Source: Anaerolineae bacterium (GTDB lineage: Bacteria > Chloroflexota > Anaerolineae > Aggregatilineales > J027). Taken from it: a stretch of DNA of 39,482 nt. Where the stretch lies: the NCBI GenBank assembly GCA_021463865.1, contig JAJTXY010000038.1:1-39482 (forward strand). The letters run 5' to 3'. Both the position numbers and the translations under genes were made by a program. Below the pieces are notes generated by a model. The model ran no database searches and was not told where the DNA came from. It worked only from the letters and a program-made list of their open reading frames with translations. Of the stretch, positions 23,831 to 32,108 are shown one piece after another (position 1 is the first letter of the stretch; each line of letters opens with the position of its first letter).

Positions 23831-25021
23831 ATGGATATGGATACTACTGTACCGCAACGTTTTGTCGTACCAATTGGGCCGCAGCATCCCGCCCTCAAAG
23901 AACCCGGTCATTTTGAATTTACGGTGGATGGTGAACAAGTCACAGGGGCATCCGTCCGGTTGGGGTATGCCCATCGCGGCATCGAAAAAGCCACTGAGGG
24001 GCGTAACTGGGTACAAAATCTTTACCTCTTGGAGCGTATTTGCGGCATTTGTTCACATGTCCACGCCACCGCCTATTGTTTGGGCGTGGAAAAATTAGCT
24101 GGCGTGACAGCCCCGCCCCGCGCCCAAGCGATTCGCCTGCTGGTGGCTGAATTGGAGCGCATTCACAGCCATTTGTTGTGGTTAGGCGTGGCCGCGCATG
24201 AAGCGGGTTTCGATACCCTCTTTATGTATTCGTGGCGTGACCGCGAAACCGTGATGGATATTTTGGAAGCCCTGACGGGTAATCGGGTGAATTATTCAGC
24301 CAATCTGCTCGGCGGAGTCAAATTTGATCTCACCCCTGAATTAACCGATCAGATTTACGCGGGGCTTGAGCTTTTGGAGGAGCGTACCCATCAATATGTG
24401 GATGTGGTCACGTCGGACGCAACCCTGCTGCAACGCACTCGTGGCGTGGGCGTTACCACTCGTGAGCAGGCGGAGGAGTTGGGTCTGGTGGGACCAACCG
24501 CGCGGGCATCGGGGGTGGAACGGGATATTCGTGCCGAAGCGCCCTATGCCGCTTACTCTGACTTTCCGGTGAAGGTCGTGACAGCAACCGCAGGCGATTT
24601 GGAAGCGCGTTTTGTGGTGCGGTTGCAAGAGTTATTTGAAGCGTATCGCCTCATTCGTGCCGTACTGGAAAAATTACCCCCCGGTGATTTGCAGGCCCGA
24701 ATGCCACGTAAAATTAAGCCTGCCGAGACCATTAGCCGCGTCGAAGCGCCACGTGGGGAACTGTTCTATTTTATCAAAAGCAATGGCACCGATCAGCCAG
24801 AACGCATCAAAGTGCGAACCCCGACCTTGTGTAATCTAGCCTCGGTCTGTGTGCTGGCGATAGGCAGCCAACTGGCGGATGTGCCAATGATCCTAGCGGG
24901 GGTTGATCCGTGTTTTTCCTGTAATGATCGCATGGTGACGGTGTATTCCGGCGACACGGATCATACCCAGTGGACATGGAAACAGTTGCGACAATATGGC
25001 ATTGATTATTATCGAAGGTGA
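23831..25021 (+). CDS. Group 4 [NiFe]-hydrogenase large (catalytic) subunit
   Basis: A 396-residue catalytic subunit that reduces protons (or oxidises H2). All four nickel-iron ligands are present: Cys71 and Cys74 in ERICGICSHVHA, and Cys361 and Cys364 in DPCFSCNDR. This separates it from complex I NuoD, which lacks them. The C-terminal motif is followed by 29 residues that should be removed after Arg367 once nickel is inserted, as in HycE. The protease gene at the end of the operon fits this. The N-terminus (FVVPIGPQHPALKEPGHF) is typical of the family. The whole complex resembles ferredoxin-dependent, ion-pumping Mbh. Confidence 0.93.
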   Translation: MDMDTTVPQRFVVPIGPQHPALKEPGHFEFTVDGEQVTGASVRLGYAHRGIEKATEGRNWVQNLYLLERICGICSHVHATAYCLGVEKLAGVTAPPRAQAIRLLVAELERIHSHLLWLGVAAHEAGFDTLFMYSWRDRETVMDILEALTGNRVNYSANLLGGVKFDLTPELTDQIYAGLELLEERTHQYVDVVTSDATLLQRTRGVGVTTREQAEELGLVGPTARASGVERDIRAEAPYAAYSDFPVKVVTATAGDLEARFVVRLQELFEAYRLIRAVLEKLPPGDLQARMPRKIKPAETISRVEAPRGELFYFIKSNGTDQPERIKVRTPTLCNLASVCVLAIGSQLADVPMILAGVDPCFSCNDRMVTVYSGDTDHTQWTWKQLRQYGIDYYRR

Positions 25022-25023
25022 AG

Positions 25024-25947
25024 ATGAACGCCATTCAAGATTTGCTCACCCTAATGTTTTTCCCCGGTGGCTTGTTCGTGCTGGCGCTGGGTATGAGTTA
25101 TGAGTGGATAGACCGCAAACTAATGGCACGGGTACAAAATCGTGTTGGCCCACGCTGGTTTCAGCCCTATGCCGATATTGCCAAACTCCTTGTCAAAGAG
25201 GAAGTGATTCCGGCAGACAGCAACCGCCTGCTATTCATTGCCTTGCCCATCTTGGCACTGGCAGGGGCATTGACCGCCGCACTCTATGTGCCGCTGGCGG
25301 GGTTCGACCCATTGTACAGCTTTAAAGGTGATTTGATTGTGACGCTCTACCTGTTGAGCCTGCTTACCGTTTGCACCGGGCTGGCGGGAGCAAACACGAC
25401 TGATCGCTTTTCATTGGTGGGGGCGACCCGCACGTTGACCCAATTGTTTTCGTATGAAGCTCCCTTCCTGTTGGCGATGCTTGGCCCAGCGGTGGCGGCA
25501 CGCAGTTGGCAGATCAACGAGATTATTGCGGACGCTGATGGGCAATGGCTGTTGATTGTCCAGCCCGTTGGTTTTGTGGTGGCCTTGATTGGGCTGCTCG
25601 GCAAGCTGGAAATCGCGCCATTTAACGCGCCGGAAGCCGAAACCGAAATCGTCGCGGGGGCACTGACCGAATACAGCGGACGAGGCTTGGCCTTGTTTCG
25701 ATTGGGCCGGCATGTTGAACTGGTCGTGGGGCTAACGATGGTCGCGGCGTTTTACATGGGCGGGGTCAATGGACTGCCGTTGTTTATTCTAAAAACCCTG
25801 CTGCTGCTCCTGATCCTAGTGGGGATTCAATCACTGGTAGCCCGATTACGGATTGATCAGACGGTTGGGTTATGGTGGCGCTGGGGTGTGCTGTTGGTGC
25901 TGGCTCAATGGCTGGCGCTGGTCATTTGGGAAGGAGTACAGGCATGA
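25024..25947 (+). CDS. NuoH-like membrane anchor subunit (MbhM/EchB/HycD-like)
   Basis: A 307-residue membrane protein with about eight spans that anchors the catalytic arm and links it to the ion path. Recognisable stretches are ARVQNRVGPRWFQPYADIAKL cut near residue 35-55, TDRFSLVGATRTLTQLFSYE (about 125) and the charged loop LEIAPFNAPEAETEIVAGALTE cut near 200, rich in Glu as in NuoH. ATG 25024 follows the large subunit stop by 2 bp. Its end overlaps the ferredoxin gene by 4 bp. Confidence 0.9.
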   Translation: MNAIQDLLTLMFFPGGLFVLALGMSYEWIDRKLMARVQNRVGPRWFQPYADIAKLLVKEEVIPADSNRLLFIALPILALAGALTAALYVPLAGFDPLYSFKGDLIVTLYLLSLLTVCTGLAGANTTDRFSLVGATRTLTQLFSYEAPFLLAMLGPAVAARSWQINEIIADADGQWLLIVQPVGFVVALIGLLGKLEIAPFNAPEAETEIVAGALTEYSGRGLALFRLGRHVELVVGLTMVAAFYMGGVNGLPLFILKTLLLLLILVGIQSLVARLRIDQTVGLWWRWGVLLVLAQWLALVIWEGVQA

Positions 25948-26369
25948 AACGTCATACCCTATTGCAATATGCCATTCGGTCACTCTTTCGGCGGACAGCA
26001 ACACAGCGCTATCCTGCGGAACGGACACCCACACCCGAACGCTTACGTGGTACACTCCATTGGAACCCCGACGGCTGTACCGGATGCTGTTTATGTAGCA
26101 AAGAATGTCCCGCCAACGCGATTGAGATTATCACCATTGACAAGGCCGCCAAGCAGTTTGTCGCACGTTATCACGCGGATCGCTGCATTTATTGTGGGCA
26201 GTGTGTGATCAATTGTCGTTTTGGCTGCCTAACGATGTCGTCTGAGGAATGGGAGAATGCCGCGCTCCAAAAACAGGCTTTCACAGTCTATTATGGAGAT
26301 GTACCCAATGTCGAACGAGTCTTGGAAGGATTTGTTACACAAGATTCTGCATCCAACTCCCCCGCCTGA
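25944..26369 (+). CDS. Two-cluster ferredoxin subunit (MbhN/EchF/NuoI-like)
   Basis: A 141-residue subunit with two [4Fe-4S] sites: CTGCCLCSKECP (about residues 45-56) and CIYCGQCVINC (about 81-91), each with the C-x2-C-x2-C-x3-C spacing. It accepts electrons from soluble ferredoxin and passes them to the small subunit. No NADH-binding genes are present, so ferredoxin is the probable donor. ATG 25944 lies within the previous stop (ATGA) behind AAGGAG. A long upstream extension of the frame overlaps the NuoH-like gene and was discarded. The 3' end overlaps the protease gene by about 60 bp. Confidence 0.9.
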   Translation: MKRHTLLQYAIRSLFRRTATQRYPAERTPTPERLRGTLHWNPDGCTGCCLCSKECPANAIEIITIDKAAKQFVARYHADRCIYCGQCVINCRFGCLTMSSEEWENAALQKQAFTVYYGDVPNVERVLEGFVTQDSASNSPA

Positions 26370-26832
26370 CCGTCCCCTAAGAACCGCGATTGTGGGGATT
26401 GGGAATGTAATGTGCCGCGATGACGGGGTGGGGGAACTAATTGCCACACGCCTATCAGTGCGGTTGGCGGGATGCTACACTGTTCAGGTTATCGCCGCCG
26501 GAATAGCTCCTGAAAACTGTACTGGGTTATTACGGCGGTTTGAACCTGATCTGGTCATTCTCATTGATAGTGCGCGTTTTGATGCACTGCCGGGCACAGT
26601 GCGCTGGATAGTGCCTGAAGACATTGAGGGCGTAAGCGCTTCTACCCATACCCTGCCGCTTTCCGTGTTGGCAAATTATCTCGAAACAACCCTCCACTGC
26701 CACATCGGATTACTAGCTATCCAACCCCTTGATGTATCATGGGGGGAGGGTATTTCGTTGCCTGTTCAGATTGCGGCAGATGCACTTATTGAAGAACTTG
26801 TGGAGACTTTGTATCAAGACACGCTCGGTTAG
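26308..26832 (+). CDS. Hydrogenase maturation protease (HycI/HyaD family)
   Basis: A 174-residue nickel-dependent endopeptidase that trims the C-terminus of the large subunit. The fold starts with AIVGIGNVMCRDDGVGELIA (Asp of the family's GxGNxxxxDDG motif; here about residues 27-45). LVILIDSARFDALPG carries the second metal ligand Asp. The third ligand region is STHTLPLSVLANYL with a conserved His. The expected metal ligands are thus all visible. ATG 26308 has GGAG 9 nt upstream; the frame is open to 26257. It is the last gene of the operon. The hyp genes needed for the Fe(CN)2CO centre must lie elsewhere. Confidence 0.9.
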   Translation: MSNESWKDLLHKILHPTPPPDRPLRTAIVGIGNVMCRDDGVGELIATRLSVRLAGCYTVQVIAAGIAPENCTGLLRRFEPDLVILIDSARFDALPGTVRWIVPEDIEGVSASTHTLPLSVLANYLETTLHCHIGLLAIQPLDVSWGEGISLPVQIAADALIEELVETLYQDTLG

Positions 26833-27019
26833 AAAGTAGCCTGCTCATAACAGGGCTGGTGGCGGTTGGCAGCATCGTTGCAGCGTAGATCACCGGTAGT
26901 CAAATTCATCACATCAACGACCCTGCCAACGTCTTTTCACCACTCACCACTCGGAAGCCATGCTCCTCGATCATAGGTATATTGATAATCTGCTCGATTT
27001 GTTCCAGATCAAACTCCAT
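26829..27019 (-). pseudogene. Small reading frame with strong ribosome site, broken by a frameshift
   Basis: On the minus strand an ATG at 27019 sits behind a near-perfect ribosome site (AGGAGGA, 27028-27022). The frame gives 36 residues, starting MEFDLEQIEQIINIP, and stops at 26909. A shift of one base near 26920 opens a second coding-like stretch of about 30 residues ending at 26829 (…MNLTTGDLRCNDAANR…). Together they would make a protein of about 63 residues. I do not recognise it. It may be a true 36-residue protein, a frameshifted small gene, or a sequencing error. Its 3' end meets the end of the protease gene. Confidence 0.4.
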
Positions 27020-27054
27020 TTTCCTCCTATGCAATCTACAAAATTTGCCTCTTA

Positions 27055-27103
27055 TTGACAAAAATAAGTGCTGTGGCACAATATTAGTACGACTATCGTA
27101 CTA
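27055..27103 (+). promoter_or_regulatory. Promoter and 19-bp palindromic operator of the MarR/ABC operon
   Basis: TTGACA (27055-27060) is followed after 17-18 bp by an AT-rich -10 (around 27079-27084). Immediately after comes a perfect palindrome, TAGTACGA-CTA-TCGTACTA (27085-27103), placed at the expected transcription start. The site is the right size and symmetry for a MarR dimer, so the next gene probably represses itself and the exporter. Confidence 0.7.
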
Positions 27104-27155
27104 TTTGAAGATCGCACAATCCGTACTTCGTATTTGTGAAAGAGTGAGGTGAACA

Positions 27156-27614
27156 ATGCCCACCGGAGAAGAGATATTACCTTCGTCTACCCAAGTAGAA
27201 GTGATCAGTGATTTATTGCACCAAATCACTTGGGGTATTCGGTTGGATCAACTTGGCACATGGTCAAAAGCGTTGCGTGGCATGGCGCAACTTGACTTAC
27301 ATATTCTCAAACTCATCGCAGAACGGCCCGATATTATTTTGAAGGAAATATGCAGTGAACTTCATATTCCCAATAGTACCCTTACCAGCGCAATCAATCG
27401 TTTGGAGGAGCGAGGATTGCTGAACCGCGTTATTAGTCGCCGGGATCGCCGTTCCTATGGTTTGGCACTGACGACCAAAGGCTGGGAAATTAAGGCCGAA
27501 CATGATCGGGTGGATCAAATGATTGCGACTAAGGTGATTAAGGCTTTAGAAGGGGACGAAGAAGTGACCACCCTGACCACCCTCCTAAGCAAAATTGTGC
27601 AGCATTTTGAGTAA
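27156..27614 (+). CDS. MarR-family transcriptional regulator
   Basis: A 152-residue winged-helix regulator. The core reads LDLHILKLIAERPDIILKEICSEL cut near residues 48-70, recognition helix IPNSTLTSAINRLEERGLL (about 73-91), and wing SRRDRRSYGLALTTKG, all typical of MarR. It has no clustered Cys and so is unlike the MarR at 5930. GTGAGG about 7 nt upstream supports ATG 27156. It is about 80 bp before the ABC exporter genes and probably the local repressor, acting at the palindrome 27085-27103. Its ligand is likely what the ABC system handles. Confidence 0.9.
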   Translation: MPTGEEILPSSTQVEVISDLLHQITWGIRLDQLGTWSKALRGMAQLDLHILKLIAERPDIILKEICSELHIPNSTLTSAINRLEERGLLNRVISRRDRRSYGLALTTKGWEIKAEHDRVDQMIATKVIKALEGDEEVTTLTTLLSKIVQHFE

Positions 27615-27696
27615 AGCAGTTTTCATTTAGCCAAAAAATCCCCACATCGCCGCTATCTCAACTGCCACCGGGGAGTATCCAGATGGAGGTAGTGCA

Positions 27697-28401
27697 ATGA
27701 TAGTGCTAAAGCATGTGTCCAAGAAATATCAGATGGGCGCGGTGACCGTTATAGCCCTGAATGATGTGTCATTGAATATCGAAGAGGGCGAATTTGTAGT
27801 GGTCTTGGGGCCATCAGGCAGTGGCAAGACAACCCTTCTTAATATGATCAGCGCCCTAGACACCCCCACTGAGGGTACTATTACCGTCGCTGATCAAGAC
27901 ATCATCGCCATGAGTCGCTTAAAGCAATTTGACTTCCGACGTAATACGGTCAGTTTTATCTTCCAAAGTTTCAATCTCTTTCCCAGTCTAACCGCCGAGG
28001 AAAATGTCCAATTTGTGCTCGATATGCACTACAAGCGAGGTATACAGCCTACTGCACGGGCGGTGCTCGATAGTGTGGGCCTCGGTCTCCGCTATCACCA
28101 TTTTCCCCATGAATTATCGGGTGGTGAGCAGCAACGGGTGGCAATCGCACGGGCGTTGGCAACCGGCAATCCAGTCTTACTAGCCGATGAGCCAACGGGT
28201 GAATTGGATTTCAAGACGGGCGTCCAAATTTTGCAGCTCTTACGATCCCAAGCAGGCAACGGACGAACGGTGCTGGTTGTGACGCACAATCGGGAAATCT
28301 CACGGATTGCTGATCGTGTGATTGAATTGAGCAGCGGTGAAATTGTGCGAGATGGTGCGCCAGAAGCGGGTAGAGCGCCCATTGCTGAGTTGCATTGGTA
28401 A
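27697..28401 (+). CDS. ABC ATPase of MacB/LolD type
   Basis: A 234-residue ATPase of the group that powers FtsX-like permeases (MacB, LolD, YknY). It has Walker A GPSGSGKTT (about residues 38-46), Q-loop IFQSFNLFPSLTAEENV, signature LSGGEQQRVAIARAL (about 138), Walker B LLADEPTGELD and switch His in VVTHNREI. The GELD after Walker B is typical of this group. GGAGG sits upstream of ATG 27697. It partners with the permease that starts 10 bp after its stop. Such systems export peptides, antibiotics or lipids by a mechanotransmission mechanism rather than classic transport. Confidence 0.93.
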   Translation: MIVLKHVSKKYQMGAVTVIALNDVSLNIEEGEFVVVLGPSGSGKTTLLNMISALDTPTEGTITVADQDIIAMSRLKQFDFRRNTVSFIFQSFNLFPSLTAEENVQFVLDMHYKRGIQPTARAVLDSVGLGLRYHHFPHELSGGEQQRVAIARALATGNPVLLADEPTGELDFKTGVQILQLLRSQAGNGRTVLVVTHNREISRIADRVIELSSGEIVRDGAPEAGRAPIAELHW

Positions 28402-28411
28402 AGGGGGTGAA

Positions 28412-30871
28412 ATGATGAACCTCAAATTTTGGCTTAAGTGGTCTTATCGTGACGCCAGAGAACACTGGTTACAAGTGCTGGCGATTGCCGTGATTCTCGC
28501 CTTGGGAATTGGAGTCTATAGCGCTTTTGGCAAGCAAAAAGAATGGCGCATCGAATCACTGGATAAAAGTATGGCGATACTTGCCATGTACGATCTCCAA
28601 ATGGAATTGACAGAAGGGAGCTATCTCGATAGTACCGCGCTCGAATCCGCTTTGGTTGATATTGAAGGGGTCGAGGTGGTTGAAACTCGCTTAATGGTTC
28701 CAACCCTTGTGGACGCTTCCAAAGAGGGCGAAACGATCCTCTATCCGGGTCGGCTCATTGGTGTGGACTTGTCGGACGGTGGCCCGCATATCAGCAAATT
28801 GAATATCAGGGAAGGGTCAGGGTTAACCGAAGCCGATGCGGGTACGAACAAAGTCATTATGGACTATCTATTCACCAACTACCGAGACCTGTCGCCGGGG
28901 GATAGGGTCAAAATCACCGGAGATATCGAACTGGATTTCGTTGGACGTGGTCAAATCCCCGAAAACATGATGATTATACCGGGTACGGGCGGCTTCATGG
29001 AAAACGAAAATACGTTTGCCGTGATGTATATGTCGCGTGACACAGTTCAACAGATTAGCGGACGAGAGGGGCTAATCAACAATGCCGTCTTTCTATTGGA
29101 TGAGGATGCCAATCCTGATGCTGTTATCCACGACATTAAGCAGGTAATGGCTACCCAATTTGCCGATACGGGCTTCAACCTGACCCAAAAGGAGGATGAT
29201 AAGGTTTACAACGCGATGTATGCTGACGCGCGAGGTGACCAGCGCTTTTGGAATATCGTCGCTGGGTTGTTCCTTATCGGGGCGGCAATGGCAACGTTTA
29301 ATCTCGCGGGTCGTATTGTAGAATCGCAGCGCCGCCAAATTGGAATTGGCATGGCATTGGGCATCAAGCGGCATTGGCTGGCTTTGCGCCCAATCCTATT
29401 GGGTCTGCAAATCGCGGTGGTGGGAACCCTTTTCGGGTTGGGATTTAGCTTTCTATTCGGGCAAGCGCTTCTTGGAATCTTCAAGGACTTTTACCCGCTT
29501 CCCTATTGGGGCAGGCTCTTCTATGTTGAGAGCTATCTCAGAGCGTCTGTTCTGGGGGTGATGGTGCCCATTATTGCCACGCTGTTTCCGGTTTGGCGGG
29601 CTGTGCGTGTCCAGCCAGTGGACGCCATTCAAACAGGCTATCTGGTTGCAAAAGGGGGCGGCCTGTCCTATTTAATGGAATATGTTCCCCTTCCCGGCAA
29701 GGGTTATATGCAAATGCCATTCCGCAATATCCTGCGTTCCCCGTGGCGCAGTTTGATGACGATACTCGGCGTCTCGATTGCTATTATGCTCTTGGTGGCG
29801 ATGGCGGGCCTGCTGGATACCTTCAACCGCACCATTCACCGCGGCAGCGACTTTTATATGGAGTCCTATCCTGATCGGCTGGATGTGGTGCTGGATAATT
29901 TCTATCCGATCAATAGCCAACATATCTCCGACTTGCAGCGGCTTGAACAAGACGGGCGGCCTCTATTTAGTAAAGTGGATGTGGGCCTCGTCATAGCGGG
30001 TGAATACGTCAATTCGGATGATGAGGAGATGTTGGCGGTGATTGAGTTGTACGATCCCGCTACAGCCTTGTGGCAGCCGACGCTGGAGGAGGGTAATTTA
30101 CCTGATGGTGAACGTGGTATCGTCATTTCCGAAAAAGCAGCCAAAGACCTCGGTGTAGAGGTGGGTGAAACAGTTCGGATTTCGCTCCCTGTACGAGAGG
30201 GCCTGCTGTCCTACCGCATGGAAGAAATGAATATTCCGGTGATCGGTATTCACGACAATCCGTTACGGATGCAGGCCTATATGAGCCTGAATCAAGCCGA
30301 ATTGATGAATATGGCAGGTTTGTCAAACACCCTAACCCTCTATCCAGCCGATGGCGTCACGACTGCACAAATGCGGCGCGTGATGTTTGCCCAGCCGGGT
30401 GTTGTATCCGTTCAGGCCGTTAAGGATATTGCCCAAAGTTTTGAGGAGTCTATCGAAATCTTTAATACGGTACTCATCATGATTCAAGGGGTCGTCGTGA
30501 TACTCGCCTTTCTCATCGCCTTCAATTCCACCACCATCAATGTGGATGAACGGATGCGCGAGATCGCCACTATGTTTGCCTTTGGGTTGCGTATCCGCAC
30601 CGTCACCCGGATGCAAGTGGTCGAAAATATCGTTACCGGGCTATTCGGTACTATTTTGGGCGTTATTTTCGGCTACATGGTGATCGTCTGGATGATGGAA
30701 AGTCAGATCAAAGACATGGTGCCAGACTTCCAGTTCAATGTCTATATTGCCTCTGGGACACTGTTGACGGCGGCAGTGTTAGGTATTCTCGTGGTGGGGC
30801 TAACCCCCTTGTTAAGCATTCGTAAGATGCTCCGAATGGATATTCCTTCCACACTGCGGGTTATGGAATAG
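28412..30871 (+). CDS. FtsX-like ABC permease, two-repeat (MacB-PCD/FtsX type)
   Basis: An 819-residue membrane protein with two copies of the unit made of one span, an outer domain and three spans. The first unit has a span at about residues 18-38 (VLAIAVILALGIGVYSAFG), an outer domain to about 285, then three spans ending near 410. The second has a span at about 450-470 (MTILGVSIAIMLLVAMAGLL), an outer domain to about 680, then three spans to the end. ERMREIATMFAFGLR is the usual FtsX motif before the final spans. The two-repeat form is the one common in Gram-positives and Chloroflexota. GGGGGTGA precedes ATG 28412/28415; the frame further upstream overlaps the ATPase gene. Confidence 0.9.
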   Translation: MMNLKFWLKWSYRDAREHWLQVLAIAVILALGIGVYSAFGKQKEWRIESLDKSMAILAMYDLQMELTEGSYLDSTALESALVDIEGVEVVETRLMVPTLVDASKEGETILYPGRLIGVDLSDGGPHISKLNIREGSGLTEADAGTNKVIMDYLFTNYRDLSPGDRVKITGDIELDFVGRGQIPENMMIIPGTGGFMENENTFAVMYMSRDTVQQISGREGLINNAVFLLDEDANPDAVIHDIKQVMATQFADTGFNLTQKEDDKVYNAMYADARGDQRFWNIVAGLFLIGAAMATFNLAGRIVESQRRQIGIGMALGIKRHWLALRPILLGLQIAVVGTLFGLGFSFLFGQALLGIFKDFYPLPYWGRLFYVESYLRASVLGVMVPIIATLFPVWRAVRVQPVDAIQTGYLVAKGGGLSYLMEYVPLPGKGYMQMPFRNILRSPWRSLMTILGVSIAIMLLVAMAGLLDTFNRTIHRGSDFYMESYPDRLDVVLDNFYPINSQHISDLQRLEQDGRPLFSKVDVGLVIAGEYVNSDDEEMLAVIELYDPATALWQPTLEEGNLPDGERGIVISEKAAKDLGVEVGETVRISLPVREGLLSYRMEEMNIPVIGIHDNPLRMQAYMSLNQAELMNMAGLSNTLTLYPADGVTTAQMRRVMFAQPGVVSVQAVKDIAQSFEESIEIFNTVLIMIQGVVVILAFLIAFNSTTINVDERMREIATMFAFGLRIRTVTRMQVVENIVTGLFGTILGVIFGYMVIVWMMESQIKDMVPDFQFNVYIASGTLLTAAVLGILVVGLTPLLSIRKMLRMDIPSTLRVME

Positions 30872-30878
30872 TTTTTAT

Positions 30879-30897
30879 GGGGGAGACAACCTCCCCC
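30879..30897. terminator. Hairpin between convergent genes
   Basis: GGGGGAG (30879-30885) pairs perfectly with CTCCCCC (30891-30897) around a 5-nt loop. It lies between the ends of the permease (+) and sat (-) genes. Neither side has a good T-run (five T lie upstream on the plus strand), so it may work as a weak terminator or as an mRNA end protector. Confidence 0.5.
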
Positions 30898-30929
30898 AAT
30901 AGTTCTATCTACTCTGTTTTCGCGCCGAT

Positions 30930-32108
30930 TTATGCCCCTACTTGGTAACTTGCCATCAAAATGCGGCTGACTTCTGGACGTGTAAATTCTGTGGGCAGCA
31001 TCTCACCGCGCGACAACATCTCCCGTACCTGTGTACCACTTAAGGCGATATGGTCGTCTTTACCATGTGGACAGGATTTGAGGCTGACCACACCGCCACA
31101 CTTTTTACAGTAAAAGGTATGTTCAAAAAACAGCGGGGTAATGCCGATTTCCTCTGGTGTGAATTGGTCAAAGATGTGATGGGCATCATAGCTGCCATAA
31201 TAATTGCCAACCCCCGCATGATCCCGCCCCACAATAAAATGAGAACAGCCATAATTCTTGCGGGCAATGGCGTGGAAAATGGCCTCACGTGGGCCAGCAT
31301 ACCGCATCGCAGCCGGGAATGCGCTCAAGACCACGCGATTCAGCGGATAGTAGTGGTTGACAATCGCCTGATAACTTGCGACACGCACCGCTGCCGGAAT
31401 ATCATCCGATTTGGTTTCCCCTACCAGTGGATGAATCAATAGACCGTCCACGATTTCCAGTGCCGTCTTTTGAATATATTCATGAGCACGATGAATCGGA
31501 TTACGGGTTTGGAAACCGACTACCCGCCGCCAGCCCCGTTCGCTGAAGATGGCCCGTGTTTCCGAGGGTGTGAACCGAATATCAGGAAATTCTTCATTAA
31601 CACGCTGGGGTAAATTGATGACATGCACATCACCTCCCAACAGCACCGATCCTTGTTTATACAGACGTGCTACGCCGGGATGGGCCACTTCCGTTGTACG
31701 ATAGACCTGCTGTGCCTCGACCTGTGGGTCATAGGTGTATTTATCGCTGATGTCCAAAATCGCCAGCAGACGGGTTGCCCCATGTACCTGCTCAGTCAGT
31801 GCGGCAGATTGCCCAATCTTCAAATTTTCGGCAAGGGTCTCATCTACGGCCAGCGTCACCGGGATTGACCACGCCAGCCCATTCGCAAGGTGCATGGTCT
31901 GAACCACTGATTGATAATCAGCCTGATTCATGTATCCCGATAGCGGACTCAGTGCCCCCACTGCGATCATTTCGAGGTCAGCCAAATTTAGATCATTGAG
32001 TGGAATTTGGGGCAGGGTGGCGGCGCGTTCAAGGGCGACTTCACGTTCAGCCCCATCCAAAAGACGATTGACGAGTGTGCCTCCGTGCGGGGCAATGAGT
32101 TTAGACAT
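30930..32108 (-). CDS. sat: Sulfate adenylyltransferase (ATP sulfurylase)
   Basis: A 392-residue single-chain ATP sulfurylase that makes APS and PPi from sulfate and ATP. Active-site motifs are FQTRNPIHRAHE (QxRN and HxxH) around residues 198-209 and the downstream VGRDHAGVGNYYG. A CKKCGGVVSLKSCPHG segment (about 320-335) gives the Cys/His zinc-type site of many bacterial forms. The length is normal. It is the last gene of the sulfate operon and overlaps the APS kinase gene by 8 bp. Confidence 0.95.
   Translation of the reverse strand: MSKLIAPHGGTLVNRLLDGAEREVALERAATLPQIPLNDLNLADLEMIAVGALSPLSGYMNQADYQSVVQTMHLANGLAWSIPVTLAVDETLAENLKIGQSAALTEQVHGATRLLAILDISDKYTYDPQVEAQQVYRTTEVAHPGVARLYKQGSVLLGGDVHVINLPQRVNEEFPDIRFTPSETRAIFSERGWRRVVGFQTRNPIHRAHEYIQKTALEIVDGLLIHPLVGETKSDDIPAAVRVASYQAIVNHYYPLNRVVLSAFPAAMRYAGPREAIFHAIARKNYGCSHFIVGRDHAGVGNYYGSYDAHHIFDQFTPEEIGITPLFFEHTFYCKKCGGVVSLKSCPHGKDDHIALSGTQVREMLSRGEMLPTEFTRPEVSRILMASYQVGA

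Noticed and set aside
23831-25021. Complex I NuoD rather than hydrogenase
   Set aside because: Both CxxC pairs that hold nickel and iron are present and a maturation protease gene is in the operon.
25872-25943. N-terminal extension of the ferredoxin subunit
   Set aside because: It overlaps the NuoH-like gene. The internal ATG at 25944 has AAGGAG and gives normal family length.
31050-31442. 130-codon plus-strand frame
   Set aside because: Antisense shadow inside the sat gene, which has all catalytic motifs.
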